64,000 bases of DNA from Planococcus citri (lineage: Eukaryota; Arthropoda; Insecta; Hemiptera; Pseudococcidae). The translations under genes and the position numbers were made by a program. Below, in pieces: positions 1-11,856 of the stretch (the stretch's first letter is position 1; every line of letters begins with the position of its first letter). Under the pieces are notes generated by a model. It saw nothing but the letters and a program-made list of their open reading frames with translations. It was not told the origin of the DNA and did not search any database. Location of the stretch: contig NC_088677.1 of assembly GCF_950023065.1 (NCBI RefSeq), positions 62,645,469 to 62,709,468 of the forward strand, written 5' to 3'.

Positions 1-59
1 TCCATGTTAAAAATAGGAAGCGATTAAATAGAAAAGTTCATGATTTTTTAACAATTCTA

Positions 60-775
60 TTTTATTGAATGTTCTATAGCCTCTCAAGGTCACTAACTAA
101 CCTGTCTAGCTTCCCAAGGTCATCTGTGTGGCATGTTAAGGTTGTTGACCCGTCTGTCTGATCTCTTAAGGTCGTCTGTCTTCCTGTTTGGCCTTTAAAG
201 ATCATTGTCCCTTCTAAAGTGGCCTCTCAAGGTTGGTTGTCTGTCTATCTGACCTCTTAAGGTCATTGACCCAACTGTATGAAGGAGAAGACATTTATTT
301 TTAAAGTGCTTACAACGCAATAATATTGCTTTCCAAGGTCGTATTTCTGTCTGTCTGACCTCGTAAGGTCATTGACCCAACAGTATGGCTTTCCAAGGTC
401 GTATTTCTGTCTGTCTGTCTGACATGTTAAGGTTATTGACCTTCCTGTCTGGCCTTAAAAGGCCAATGACCGGTTTGAGTGGCCTCTCAAGGTGATAATG
501 TCTGCCTGCTAGGCCTCTCGAGATCTCTGACCCACCTGTATACAACTTCTTCTGAAGGTCATTGACCTATCTGTTCACCTGTCGTACCTTTCGAAGTCAC
601 TGACCTACCTACGTGCTTGTCTGGTTGCCCAGAGTCGCCTGTCTGTCTGTCCAGCCTCTTAAGATCATTTACCCGTCTGTCAGGTTTCCCGGGGTCGCTT
701 ATCTATGTGTCTGGACTCTCAAGGTCACTATCCCAGCTATCTACTCTCTCAAGGTTGTCTGTCGCATACGGATGT
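60..775. repeat. GTCTG-rich minisatellite, locus 1
   Basis: Degenerate tandem array. Each unit, roughly 35 to 60 bases, combines a CTGTCTGNC core, CTCTCAAGGTC or CTTAAGGTC, and ATTGACC. A short outlier lies at about 1031-1135. The same family recurs at 37520-37770 in this orientation and at 39900-40590 in the opposite one. Unit length varies, so this is an old, diverged array. No coding role is visible. Confidence 0.8.
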
Positions 776-1519
776 TCTAAACTATGCGATGTTTAAAACA
801 ACAGCAAAAATTTATTGAATTTTAAGCAAAAAAATGTACCGATAAAAACAGCCTGTTTAAAACATATTATTTTTCTTACAGCAACTTGTTTTTTTTTTTC
901 AAAATTAATTTTTCAGTCAGTTTTTGTAGGTATGTATTTTTTATTGGAAAAATGGGATTAAAAATAGAACATTTTCAGTGTTTTTCATTTTAAACAACAA
1001 AAAAAAAACAAAGAGCTTCTCCCCCGAACTCTGTACTGTTTGTCTGTCTGTCTGGCCTCTGAAAGTTATTGATACATCAGTCTGATTTCTCAGGGTAGTT
1101 TGTGTGCCTGTCTGGCCTCTTAGGACATTTGCCCGCATTTTTTTGCTCCTCTCTCAAATTTCGAATAAAGTCATGTATGTACCTGCTTTATAAGTATCAA
1201 AAATAGAAAAGGGTAAAACTGAATGTAAAATTGGACAAAATAAGATCCTGAGTTCAAAAAAATTCTAATGAAAAGCATCTTTGATTTATACCTACCTATG
1301 AGGACCCACTTGTGTAGCTAAAATTTTTGATCCACAAATGGCACTTTTATGGTCTGATTTTGATGTTTTTTTGTGTTATTTATAAAAATACATAATAAAT
1401 GCTACAAATTTTCCCTTCTACGAATTTTTCTAGAACTATTTTTTCATGCTGTGGTGTTTTTACCTTTTTTTGCATTGATTTATTTCATGAGTATTAGTAC
1501 CTACTCGTACCTACTTATA
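776..1519. other. AT-rich stretch without a supported gene
   Basis: AT-rich DNA with homopolymer T and A runs. Positions 780-870 hold two TTTAAAAC motifs like those filling the element at 15308-15843, but no ends could be defined. A short piece of the minisatellite lies at 1031-1135. No coding exon is recognisable. Confidence 0.5.
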
Positions 1520-1810
1520 TTTGCGTTGTAAAGGTTACTATAGATTTCATGAATAACTGAGCACATTCTCGTATGTTCAATATCAAGACCTCCAATTACT
1601 CTAAATATCCTACGTTATGCTCACTCCTTACTCTAAATGACTAGGTAGGTAGGTAGGCACTTTGAGTACCTAATGTATTAAATTTATTGAATATTTGATG
1701 TTTTTTTTCTGGGCATTTAAAATTTATAATTCAGAAAAGTACTTGCTAATACGCAAATTATGTGCAATGCCCATAAATTAGGTCATTGTTAGTACATATT
1801 GCAAGCATCA

Positions 1811-1829
1811 GAATTGCATATAACAATTC
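1811..1829 (+). promoter_or_regulatory. Conserved TATA-like block upstream of OR gene 1
   Basis: GAATTGCATATAACAATTC is identical upstream of both receptor genes (also 4327-4345) although nearby DNA has drifted. It contains CATATAA and is a near-palindrome, GAATTG and CAATTC flanking the TATA core. Distance to the chosen ATG is about 100 bases in gene 1 and 70 in gene 2, the difference being mainly an A-rich insertion. A core promoter is inferred; no clear initiator was identified. Confidence 0.4.
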
Positions 1830-1919
1830 TTTAAAAAAAAAAACAACAAAAAAAACAGTAGGTAGTCATTGGTTATTATTCGGTTTACTGCAAGTTTTTC
1901 GATCTACGAAACTACAATT

Positions 1920-3532
1920 ATGAATGTTGTGAACGATCTTGTAAAAATTATGAATCAAATTCGCGGCAAAGAGAATATCTTCGGGTACAAGTCGACCATA
2001 GCAAATCAATTCTATTTGGCCTACTGCTTCATGGGAGGAATCTACGATAGCACAAAGTTTCACCGGCATACCAAAATTGTTTGGTTTTCATGGACGCTTT
2101 CTATGGTTTTAATGTGTTCTTTTCAAATGGTATCCTATTTTTTGTTCAGTGATGAGAAAGATATTGTGGCTCTGTTGTACTTTGTATTTGTATTCATAGC
2201 TCCTTGTTTCTTATGTGTTGTACTACCTTATATCTCGGTGTTTTACTTTGGCAAAAACTTACACGATGTGATCCAAATAGCGGATTATATTATTATAAAA
2301 CATAATATCCACAAAAAGAGCACGGAATCATTGAGAAAACTGCTTCTGTATCTTATTCTGTACCATTGTTCAACTCTTTCGATATATTATTCGAGTTGTT
2401 TTCTGAGTATAATATTGTTTTATGAAGAAGAAAAGGTTAAAAACTACAACTATTACTTCATCTATGCACCAAAACTTGACCAATACGGTTCTTTGCAATA
2501 TTTCTTAATTTATAACGGTATGTCAGCTTTAATTTCTTTAGTGGTAGTCATTACGTATCCCATGATATCATTTATGCTTGTATTCTGCACGGTTGTATTT
2601 CAAGATGGAATACAACAAATTATAATCGACTTGAACTCACTGGATTCAAATAATGATATGACTGTTGAAACTTACAAAATCGTTGAACCAAAATTCAAAT
2701 GCACCATCAAAAAATGTGTACGTGATTTTCAAGTTGCTTGCAAGTAAGTTGATTATTCTATATGGTAGGTTTCTAGGTACATAGTACATACTTAGTAGGT
2801 ACTCATATAGGTACTTGAGAGAAAGGGCAATGTAATCTTGAGATAAATTCATACCTACGTTTTCAGAATGATCCAATGTTTCAGAGGTTTTTATGAAACA
2901 TTAGCAGCAATTATATTACCAATTGTGCTATTATTTGAGATCACGCATGCCTTCATCTTTGTATTGGTGAGTGTAGGCCTACTTGTAAATAATCATTCAT
3001 TCATTCATTCATTCATTCATTCATTCCCTTGATGAATTGTTAAATAATCATTCATTCATTCATTCATTCCTTTGATGAATTGTTTAGTTTTTTTTTTTTT
3101 TTTTTAATTTTTCATATCAGCCGGGTATCTCAACAGCAGTCAGACTCAGAGAAATAACTATATTTCTTCCAACTATCCAACCTGTATTCGTGTTATGTTG
3201 GGCAGGAGAAATTCTGGAAGAATCAGTAAGCTTTAATAATTATGAGCAGTTGACATATGATGTTAGAAACATGTAATGTGATGTCACATAATTTTAAAGA
3301 ATTTTATTTCTTTTTTCAACAGGTACAGGCGCTATCTTTTGCTGTGTACTCTACTCCATGGTATTGGTCGACATCGTTGCGCAAAGATGTTTATGTATTT
3401 CTGTGCCAAACTCAAAGACCAATGACTGTAACAGCGTTAGGAGCGTATCCGCTTTGCTTGGCAACGTTTTTACGTTTTATGAATATGATACAGTCATCTG
3501 TCAACGTTTTACGAACGATTATCTCAAAATGA
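1920..3532 (+). CDS. Odorant receptor, 7tm_6 family (gene 1 of tandem pair)
   Basis: Insect odorant receptor: a seven-helix, inverted-topology subunit of a ligand-gated cation channel in sensory neuron dendrites. Proposed exons are 1920-2743, 2867-2966, 3121-3225 and 3323-3532, giving 412 residues, normal for the family. Intron phases are 2, 0, 0 and all introns are GT-AG. The start is the first in-frame ATG (MNVVNDLVKI), conserved in gene 2. The C-terminal exons carry the diagnostic family pattern: CWAGEILEES, then YSTPWYWSTSLRKD, FLCQTQRPMTVTALG and an ATFLRF...SSVNVLRTI tail. Hydrophobic segments recur throughout. The third residue set after KFKCTI is shorter by three residues than in gene 2. 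No stop or frameshift was found, so it looks functional. The subfamily and ligand cannot be told from sequence; it is not obviously the Orco co-receptor. Confidence 0.9.
2993..3070. repeat. TCAT tetranucleotide microsatellite in OR gene 1 intron 2
   Basis: Two runs of TCAT/ATTC (2993-3027 and 3051-3067) separated by a duplicated CCTTGATGAATTGTT-like spacer. Intron 2 of gene 2 keeps only a short remnant near 6216-6230. Confidence 0.85.
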
Positions 3533-3590
3533 AACAATTCATCGAAGGAAGTACCTCAACGTTAGTCGCCGATCTGTTCGAGGGGTTGCC

Positions 3591-4039
3591 TAAGATTTAT
3601 ATCCTTAAGGGGTAACACTTGCGCTGTAAAAATCCAACCACAATTTGAAGTCTTCTTTCATAGCATCAAGGCGATTAACCAGTGGAAGGGGATATTCGCC
3701 ATTTCTAAATCACATGAAGAAAGCAACTAATTGGACTCTGAAGAATGCTCACTTGACTTTTAGATCATCAATGATGACAAAATGAAAATGCACTTTGACG
3801 AGGGAGTAACTACGTACCATAAGTAATTAAAAGCATTCTCATTGCCAGTTGTTATGTCGCATATCGCAAAAGACAAATAATACTTATTGAACGAAGCAAT
3901 AATTCTTTTCACATTAATATACACGGAAATTTCAATATAAATATTTACAACAAATTGCAGGCTATGGCTAATCATAAAGTGAGGTATGATGAAAAGCTAA
4001 GATCACGTATTCGTGCTAGCGCACTCTATTTATGTATAT
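3591..4039. other. Spacer between the two receptor genes
   Basis: AT-rich DNA between the duplication units. No exon, transposon end or other structure was recognised. Confidence 0.5.
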
Positions 4040-4326
4040 TTACATTGTAAAGGTTACTATAGATTTTATCAATATGTAAGAAAATAATTGAGTAGATATG
4101 TTCAATGTAAAGACCTCCAATTATGTACTCTTTAATATCAGACGTTATTCGTACCTACCTACTCTAAATTATTAACTAGACACATAAGTTCTTACTTTGA
4201 ATAGAGTGCACTTACCTAATCTACTAAATTTAAATATTTGATGTTTTTTTTCTTCGAATTTGAAATTTATAATCTGAAAATATACTTCGCTCATAAATTA
4301 GGTCATTGTTGGCATCGCAAGCACCA

Positions 4327-4345
4327 GAATTGCATATAACAATTC
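4327..4345 (+). promoter_or_regulatory. Conserved TATA-like block upstream of OR gene 2
   Basis: GAATTGCATATAACAATTC, identical to 1811-1829 upstream of gene 1. Candidate core promoter, inferred from conservation and the CATATAA core. Confidence 0.4.
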
Positions 4346-4407
4346 CTAAAAACCAGTAGTTATTCAATCGGTTTACCAGAAGTTTTTTGATCTACGTAAT
4401 TAAAATT

Positions 4408-6705
4408 ATGAACGTGGTGAACGATCTTGTAAAAATTATGAATCAAATTCGCGGCAAAGAGAATATCTTCGGGTACAAGTCGACCATAGCAAATCAATTC
4501 TATTTGGCCTACTGCTTCATGGGAGGAATCTACATTAGCAAGGAGTTTCACCGACATACCAAAATTTTTTGGTTTTCATGGACGCTTTCTATGGTTTTAC
4601 TGTGTCTTTTTCAATTGGTATCCTATCTTTTGTTCAGTGATGAGAAAGATATTGTGACTCTGTTGTACACTGTGTTTGTATTCATGGCTCCTTTTTTCGC
4701 TTGTATTGTAGTACCTTACATCTCGGTGTTTCGCTTTGGCAAAAACTTACACGATGTGATCCAAATAGCCGATTATGTTATTATTAATCATAATATCCAC
4801 AAAAAGAGCACGGAATTATTGAAAAAACTGCTTCTGTATATTATTTTGTATGAGTGTTTAACTGCTTCCATTTTTTATTCGAGTTGTGCTCTGAGTGTAA
4901 TATTTTTTTATGAAGAAGAAAAGGTTAAGAACTACAACTATTACTTTATCTATGCACCAAAACTTGACCAATATGGATCTCCGCAACTTTTCGTAATTTA
5001 TAATACCATAGCAGCTTTATGTTCTTTATCGGTAGTAATTACGTATCCCATGATATCATTTCTGCTTGTATTTTGCACGGTGGTATTTCAAAACGGAATA
5101 CAACAAATTATAATTGACTTGAACTCACTGGATTCAAATAATGATATGACCCTCGAAACTTACAAAATCGTTGAACAAAAATTCAAAAGAACCATCATAA
5201 CCATCATAAAATGTGTACGTGATTTTCAAGTTGCTTGCAAGTAAGTTGATTATTCTGTACGGTAGGTCTCTATAGGTATACCTACGTACCAGATCTACTT
5301 AAAAGAAAAAACAATGTAATCCTGAGATAAATTCACACCTACTTACGTTTTCAGAATGATCGAATGTTTCAGAGGTTTTTATGAAACATTAGCTGCAATT
5401 ATATTACCAACTGTGCTCTTCTTTGAGATCACTCATGCCTTCATCTTTGTATTGGTAAGTGTATAGGCCTACTTGTAATTGAGGAGTCGGCCTGCAAAGT
5501 GACCTAACTGCAAAAAATTGATTTTGAGATAAATGAGGAAAACGTGTCCTAGGAAATTGAAGTCACATTTTCGAAATCTGTTTTCGGGAATCGAAAGGGT
5601 CAACCTTCACTCACCTAATCACCTTTTCGTTTCTGAAAAATATGTACATGGGTTCGCTACAGGGTGCAACAAAAATGAAAAATGCTGCAGTTAGGTCACT
5701 TTACAGGCCACACATACGTGTTTTTTTTGTTTTTTAGAGATATGTATGCAATTTTCTCCGGTTTTTCATGGCGTATGTTATTCTTTATGAAAGCAAAGAT
5801 TTATTCATTCATTCAAGATTTTTTTATGTACAGGAAGCTGGGTAGCTAAAACTAGAGTTGTGGCTTATTCTCAACTTACGATTTTACCATTTCGAATCAC
5901 TCTGGAGCCTCCAGTGCGATTTTCGATGACTCCAAAATTTTTGAATTTCTTCAGAAGGGGTTAAAATTGATTTTGATTTCAACAAACAGTACCGTATGAA
6001 ACACGTTTTCGGAAAATCGTAAAAATAAGGTCACTTTGCAGGCCACAGATTTAATTTCATCATTTTCTAGGGGTGGGGAAGAGGTGTTACGAGTGAAAAT
6101 GGATGAAGGTGATATATTCCTTTTGTAGGGCATGTCCTAGACTATCAGATAGCGTTGCTATCTCAAAAATCATTTTTTTGCAGTTAGGTCACATTGCAGG
6201 CCGACTCCTCAATTGATCATTCATTCACTCCTTTGATGTTTTGTTCTTTTTTGTTTTTGTTTTTGTTTTTTTTTTCAAACCAGCCAGGTATCTCAACAGC
6301 AGTCAGACTAAGAGAAATATCTATATTTCTTCCAACTATTCAACCTGTATTCCTGTTATGTTGGACAGGAGAAATTCTGGAAGAATCGGTAAGCTTTTAA
6401 TTATTGGAGAGGGGGAGGAACAGTTGACACATGATGTTAGAAACATGCATTGTGGTGTCACATAATTTTAGAGAATTTTATTGTTTTTTCAACAGGTACA
6501 GGCGCTATCTTTCGCTGTGTACTCTACTCCATGGTATTGGTCGACATCGTTGCGCAAAGATGTTTACATATTTCTGTGCCAAACGCAAAGACCAATGACT
6601 GTAACCGCGCTAGGAGCATATCCGCTTTGCTTGGCAACATTTTTACGTTTTACGAATGTGATACAGTCATCTGTCAACGTTTTACGAACGATTGCCTCAA
6701 AATGA
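4408..6705 (+). CDS. Odorant receptor, 7tm_6 family (gene 2 of tandem pair)
   Basis: Paralog of the receptor at 1920-3532. Proposed exons are 4408-5240, 5355-5454, 6284-6388 and 6496-6705, giving 415 residues with intron phases 2, 0, 0. Start MNVVNDLVKI is shared with gene 1. The C-terminal exons repeat the family signature (CWTGEILEES, YSTPWYWSTSLRKD, FLCQTQRPMTVTALG). Differences from gene 1 are spread over the middle of exon 1, around the third to fifth hydrophobic segments, while the N-terminus (IRGKENIFGYKSTIANQFYL), a loop (NYNYYFIYAPKLDQYGS) and the C-terminus are nearly unchanged. A three-residue difference, one extra copy of an ACCATCATA unit, sits just before KCVRDFQVACK. The reading frame is intact. 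Intron 2 is enlarged by a transposon but its splice sites are untouched. Confidence 0.9.
5481..6210. mobile_element. Inverted-repeat MITE in OR gene 2 intron 2
   Basis: Terminal inverted repeats run GAGGAGTCGGCCTGCAA...TTGCAGGCCGACTCCTC, about 35 bases with few mismatches, flanked on both sides by AATT (5477-5480, 6211-6214), a likely 4 bp target duplication. The paralogous intron in gene 1 lacks it and gives an empty-site comparison. Two further copies of the subterminal GGTCACTTTNCAGGCCAC motif lie inside at about 5694-5711 and 6028-6045. No transposase is present, so it is non-autonomous. Superfamily is not assigned. Confidence 0.8.
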
Positions 6706-6757
6706 AACAATACATCGAGGGAAGTACCTCAACTATTAGTCGCCAATCTGTTCTAGC

Positions 6758-7286
6758 GGTTGCGTACATCCGTATTTGGCTGGTTTGTCATAAGCCTGGT
6801 CCGGAAATTGAAAGTGCTACGGTGTAGGTAGGTGCACATTTTGGAAGAACCCAGTTTTGTCCATGGTTTCAGGTCCAAATTTTCAAGAAAAACAAAAAAG
6901 GTTTCTCTCACAAAATAGCCTATCTCTGAAACTGAAGGCTCTACATGCAAATCAATTTTCAAAGATTCCCAAGATTTTTACAAACTAAGTATGTAGATAC
7001 TGTTTCCAGCTTTTTCTATTTCAAAGTTGTACAATCACGAAATGATATTTTTTGCTCATCTTGAATTGTTACACAGGTATTTACCTTAAAATTGACAGAA
7101 ATTCAACTTTTGAAAATTTTTGAGAGAATAACCACAAAAAATTTATTCTATTCACAAAATATAGTTGCCCGTTTTGCCTTCAGTTTTAAAGATAAGCAAT
7201 TTTGTCGAAGAATCTTTTTTGTTCGTCTCAAAAAATTATACCAGAATCCTATGGTCAAGAATTGGATTTTCGAAAATCCATACTTA
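6758..7286. other. Stretch downstream of OR gene 2
   Basis: AT-rich DNA leading into the element at 7287. No exon or repeat ends recognised. Confidence 0.5.
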
Positions 7287-8204
7287 GTCGCGGAGCCCGC
7301 ATTAGGATCTATTGCCCCCCCCCCCCAAGATCAGGAAAAAATCTATCACCTGTCAAAATTTCGATTACCAAAGTGCTTTTTTCGATTCTTGGTGAATTTT
7401 TGAAAATCAAAAGGCCAAAAATGAGGGAAAAAGTCAACATTTTACCAAATTGACCAAGAAAGCTAAAATTTGGTATATACCCTATGTTTGACACGCCAAA
7501 TCGATTGGAAACTGTTTCCAACCATTTTGAGCAATTCTGGAGCCTCTAGCAGATTTTTGAAAATCGAAATTCCCACAAAATTTCATCAAATGGAGTTGGA
7601 AAGCCGAAATTCATTCTGCAAACTAATGTCAATACACTATGAAGTCAACTGCGGGTGGATTTCAAGTCGCTTTTGAGCATCCAACGACTTTTTAAAAATT
7701 ACAACTCCATTTGATGAAATCTGTGGGAATTTCAAGTTTTAAAAATCATCTGGAGGCTCCAGAACTGCTCAAAACGGTTGGAAACAGTTTCCAATCGATT
7801 TGGCGTATCAAAAATAGGGTACATCCCAAATTTTAGCTTTCTTGGTCAATTTGGTAAAATTTTGATTTTTTCCCTTATTTTTGGCTTAAAGATTTTCAGA
7901 AATTCACCAAAAATCGAAAAAAGCACTTTAGCACTTGAAATTTTTACAAGTGATAAATTTTTGTCTGATCTTTCGATCTACCTTTGAACGGTTTGAAGAA
8001 TTTCGTACAAGTATTATGTTGGAACAGAAAATTTGCGATTTCGGCTGACCTGTCAATCAAAACGGCCGCCATTTTGTTAGTAGGGCCACCTTTTTTTTTT
8101 AGGACAAGGGCTAGCAATGTTCCTTAGGACTCCTCCATTAAGAAAAAATATGTCCTGGAGGATCGACCGGGGGGGGGGTGCAATAGATCATTATGCGATC
8201 CGAC
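7287..8204. mobile_element. TA-flanked fold-back element, diverged copy C
   Basis: Diverged relative of 9697-11856 and 49450-51144. Ends read GTCGCGGAGCCCGCATTAGG on the left and, mirrored, GTCGGATCGCATAATGATC on the right, both followed by a CTATTGC block and a long C or G run (7316-7326, 8169-8178). TA flanks both ends. Arms share the family sequences for TTTGGTGAATTTTTGAAAAT and GACCAAGAAAGCTAAAATTT in opposite orientations and the internal CTGGAGGCTCCAG palindrome. Shorter than its relatives because most of the central tandem repeat is absent. No coding capacity. Confidence 0.75.
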
Positions 8205-9696
8205 TAACTCCCCTGCCCCTTCAATTTCCACATTAGATTCATGTCAGAAAACCCGAATGTCTACTGCAAAATGCTTTTCCATGTGCATATAATAGGTTTA
8301 GGTACGTAGGCAAATTTTTGTGCTGATCGACGACTAGTTGAGGTACTTCCTCGTAATGATCAGTTGGAGCAAGTACATTAATTGGGAATTTCTATTTTTA
8401 AAAATGACATGCTATTTTGAAACTTTTTTAACGACACCTCTGTTAAAATGAAAACTTTAGGGCTGAAATATTTATTGTGTATCAACAAATATATCTTGTA
8501 TACCTATCTAAGATCATAAGATGACTGTTTGTTTTCAATTTTTTGCTCATATTTTCTCAACATATTATTCAGTTTGTTTCAAATAATAGGTACCTACATA
8601 TTTTCAAAACGCATACCTATTTACGGCATTCTGGATAGGCAACTTATTTCACTACATTTTTTTCAGACTTCACAAATTCCAAATCTAGCAAAATTATACC
8701 AAGATGACAACACTACCATACCTACTCACTTACACGATCTTTACTTATGTATTACGTCTAACTCAAGTTGGTATAATTTTATCGAAATATGCAAACGACG
8801 CTGCGCGCCGAGTCGCCTTCGTAATTGAATTTACCTTGCGGTATTACCAATTCGTGAAATATACCACGTTAAGGTACCTTTATAATTAAAGAAGGTTATT
8901 CGCTGGCAAAACAAACGATACGCGAAATATCAATGCTCACATACGCATTATCTGTTGTAATTAAAATGTGTAAAAGGGTTAAGTGGACTAACTTGGAAAG
9001 CGGATTAGCGAAAAGCGAAACGAAAGAGGCATGAAGCGAATGTTAAGCAGTAAAAGTAGCCGCAACAATAACCTAATAGCAAAAGAGGAAGGCTGACCGT
9101 AAAAGCAGTAGAAAAGCGTGACCCTTACGTAGTCCCAAAAGGCCTGTTTAGATATTTCTTGTATTCGCATATATATATACTCGTATAAGGGTTGGGTTGG
9201 GTTGCGCGGCCACTACAGTGACAAAGCTTGTTTTGAATAATTAAAGTCGGAGAACGGTAATTAAAGAGATTATTCCACGAAAGCAAAGGAGACCGGTATA
9301 GAGGCATCGGTTTCCCATGTTGGATGATAAGTTGCCGTGGATAACTTTACCTACGAGTAGAATGATATTCGCATCGGATCACGCCAAAATAGTGTAAACT
9401 CCATGTGTGTATCGTGTATGTGTGTCCTATACCTATTTATAAGCTGTTGTTTGCCGAATTAACTTAATTCTCTGGTGCCCTTCGCACGCGAGTGTGTTCA
9501 TCGTCAAGTTATTCTTACCAGTGACTGAAACGGTGTTTTTAATGATTGAGGTGCTTGTTGCAAAAAAATGTCCGGTTTGTTTCTCAGCCCCAAGATGTAT
9601 TGATTTGACGATCATTTGGTCTAAGCATTCAAGGAGAGGATGGTGGGGAGAAAATATGGTAAACTGAAGTATAAAAATAGTCTACAATGCTTAATA
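8205..9696. other. Intergenic stretch, nothing recognised
   Basis: Mixed-composition DNA with TAGGTA/TACCTA motifs. No exon with consensus splice sites and a recognisable protein pattern, and no transposon ends, were found. Confidence 0.45.
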
Positions 9697-11856
9697 GTCC
9701 GGCATATGACAATAGGAGTAATTGCACGCCTCCCCGCCGATCCTCCGGGACAACTTTTTTCTTAAAGGGGACATCCTAAGGAACATTTTAAAGCAAACTT
9801 GCCAAAAAAAAAAGTTGGCCTTACTTACAAAATGGCGGCCGTTGTGATTGACAGGTCAGCCAAAATCGCAGATTTTGCGTTTTAACATAAGACTTGCACG
9901 AACTTTTTCAAACTTTACAAAGGTAGATCGAAAGATCATGCAAAAATTTATCACCTGTCAAAATTTCAATGCTAAAGTGGGTTTTTCGATTTTTGGTGAA
10001 TTTTTGAAAATCGATTTTAGGCCAAAAAATATGAGGGAAAAAATTAAAATTTTACCAAATTGACCAAGAAAGCTGAAATTTGGGATATACCCTATTTTCG
10101 AAATGCCAAATCATTTGGAAACGGTTTAAACTCGTTTTGAGCAGTTCTGGAGCCTCCAGCAGATTTTTGAATCTCGAAATTCCCACAAAATTCCATCAAA
10201 TTGGAGTTGTAAAGTTAAAATTTATTCTAAAAACTAATTTCAATACGCTACGAAGTACTGCAGGTGAATTTCAAGTCGTTTTGGATCCTCCAGCAGATTT
10301 TTGAAACTTTAAATTTTCACAAAATTTCATCAAATGGAGATGGAAAGCTGAAATTTACTCTACACTCCAATTTTAACGCCCTCTGAAAACGACTTCTGGT
10401 AAATTTCAAGTCATTTTAGAGCCTCCAATTATTTCTTGAAAATTACTGGAGCCTCCAGTAGATTTTTGAAACTTGAAATTTCCCCAAAATTTCATCAAAC
10501 TAAGATGGAGAGTCAAAATTCATTCTGCAAACTAATTTCAATACGCTACGAAGTTGACTGCTGGTGAATTTCAAGTCGTTTTGGAGCCTCCAGCACCTTT
10601 TTGAAAGGTTGTATGACGTTTTTTTTGGAAAATTGAAATTTCCTATAAAAGTAGCTGGTAGCTTCAAAACCATATTTTGAAACCACCATGTAGTCTGCGA
10701 AGTAAATTTCAGCTTGCCAAACTCCATTTGATAAATTAATGTTGGGGTTCAAAAATCTACTGGAGGCTCCAGTAATTTTAAAAAAAAAAGTCTCTGGAGG
10801 TCCTAAAATGACTTGAACCCACCTAAAGTCGTCTTCAGAGAGTGTTAAAATTGGAGTGTATGAGTAAATTTCAGCTTTTCATCTCCATTTGATGAAATTT
10901 TGTGAAAATTTATAGATTCAAAAATCTGCTGGAGCCTCCAGTAATTTTCAAAAAAAGTCGCTGGAGGCCCTAAAATGACTAGAACCTACCTGAAGTCGTC
11001 TTCAGAGGGTGTTAAAATTGGAGTGTAGAGTAAATTTCAGCTTTCCATCTCCATTTGATGACATTTTGTGAAAATTTAAGGATTCAAAAATCCGCTGGAG
11101 CCATCAGTAATTTTCAAAGAAACTCGCTGGAGGCCCTAAAATTACTTGAACCCACCTGAAGTCGTCTTCAGAGGGTGTTAAAATTGGAGTGTAGAGTTAA
11201 TTCCAGCTTTCCATCTGCATTTGATGAAATTTTGTGAAAATTTAAAGTTTCAAAAATCTGCTGGAGGATCCAAAACGACTTGAAATTCACCTGCAGTACT
11301 TCGTAGCGTATTGAAATTAGTTTTTAGAATAAATTTTAGCTTTACAACTCCAATTTGATGGAATCTTGTGGGAATTTCGAGATTCAAAAATCTGCTGGAG
11401 GCTCCAGAACTGCTCAAAACGGGTTGAAACCGTTTCCAATCGATTTGGCATGTCGAAAATAGGGTATATCTCAAATTTCAGCTTTCTTGGTCAATTTGGT
11501 AAAATTTTGATTTTTTCCCTCATTTTTGGCCTAAAATCGATTTTCAAAAATTCACCAAAAATCAAAAAACCCACTTTACCACTTGAAATTTTGACAGGTG
11601 ATAAATTTTTGCATGATCTTTCGATCTACCTTTGTAAAGTTTGAAAAAGTTCGTGCAAGTCTTATGTTAAAACGCAAAATCTGCGATTTTGGCTGACCTG
11701 TCAAACACAACGGCCGCCATTTTGTAAGTAAGGCCAACTTTTTTTTTTGGCAAGTTTGCTTTAAAATGTTCCTTAGGATGTCCCCTTTAAGAAAAAAGTT
11801 GTCCCGGAGGATCGGCGGGGGGGGGGTGCAATTACTCCTATTGTCATATGCCGGAC
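9697..11856. mobile_element. TA-flanked fold-back element, copy A
   Basis: Largest copy, 2160 bp. It starts GTCCGGCATATGACAATAGG and ends with the exact mirror CCTATTGTCATATGCCGGAC, flanked by TA. The arms stay complementary for most of the length, including TACAAAATGGCGGCCG and its mirror, so nearly the whole element could fold into one hairpin. A G run (11817-11826) marks the right end. The core (about 10790-11270) contains a tandem repeat with a period near 166 bases. No open reading frame resembling a transposase. TA target sites suggest mobilisation by a Tc1/mariner-type transposase, which is inference. Confidence 0.85.
10790..11270. repeat. About 166 bp tandem repeat inside element A
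   Basis: The unit containing GTCGTCTTCAGAG, GTGTTAAAATTGGAGTG, TTTCAGCTTTCCATCTCC and a CTGGAGCCNCCAGTAATTTT junction begins near 10803, 10970 and 11136, a spacing of 166 to 167 bases. Element B has about two units (50251 and 50417). The CTGGAG/CTCCAG palindrome joins successive units. Confidence 0.75.

Larger units (their letters stand above)
1520..3590 (+). repeat. Tandem segmental duplication, copy 1 (with OR gene 1)
   Basis: This unit matches about 4040-6757. Similarity starts upstream near TTGTAAAGGTTACTATAGAT (about 1525 and 4049), covers promoter-proximal DNA, all four exons and the short introns, and ends just after the stop codon at GTACCTCAAC followed by TTAGTCGCC. Beyond about 3590 and 6757 the flanks differ. 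The copies differ by many substitutions, small indels and one transposon in intron 2 of copy 2. This is a local gene duplication. Confidence 0.85.
4040..6757 (+). repeat. Tandem segmental duplication, copy 2 (with OR gene 2)
   Basis: Second copy of the unit at 1520-3590. It is longer mainly because intron 2 carries a 730 bp inverted-repeat element (5481-6210). Confidence 0.85.

Noticed and set aside
3358..3615. Alternative frame over the last exon of OR gene 1
   Set aside because: Shadow of the real exon; the 7tm_6 signature is in the other frame.
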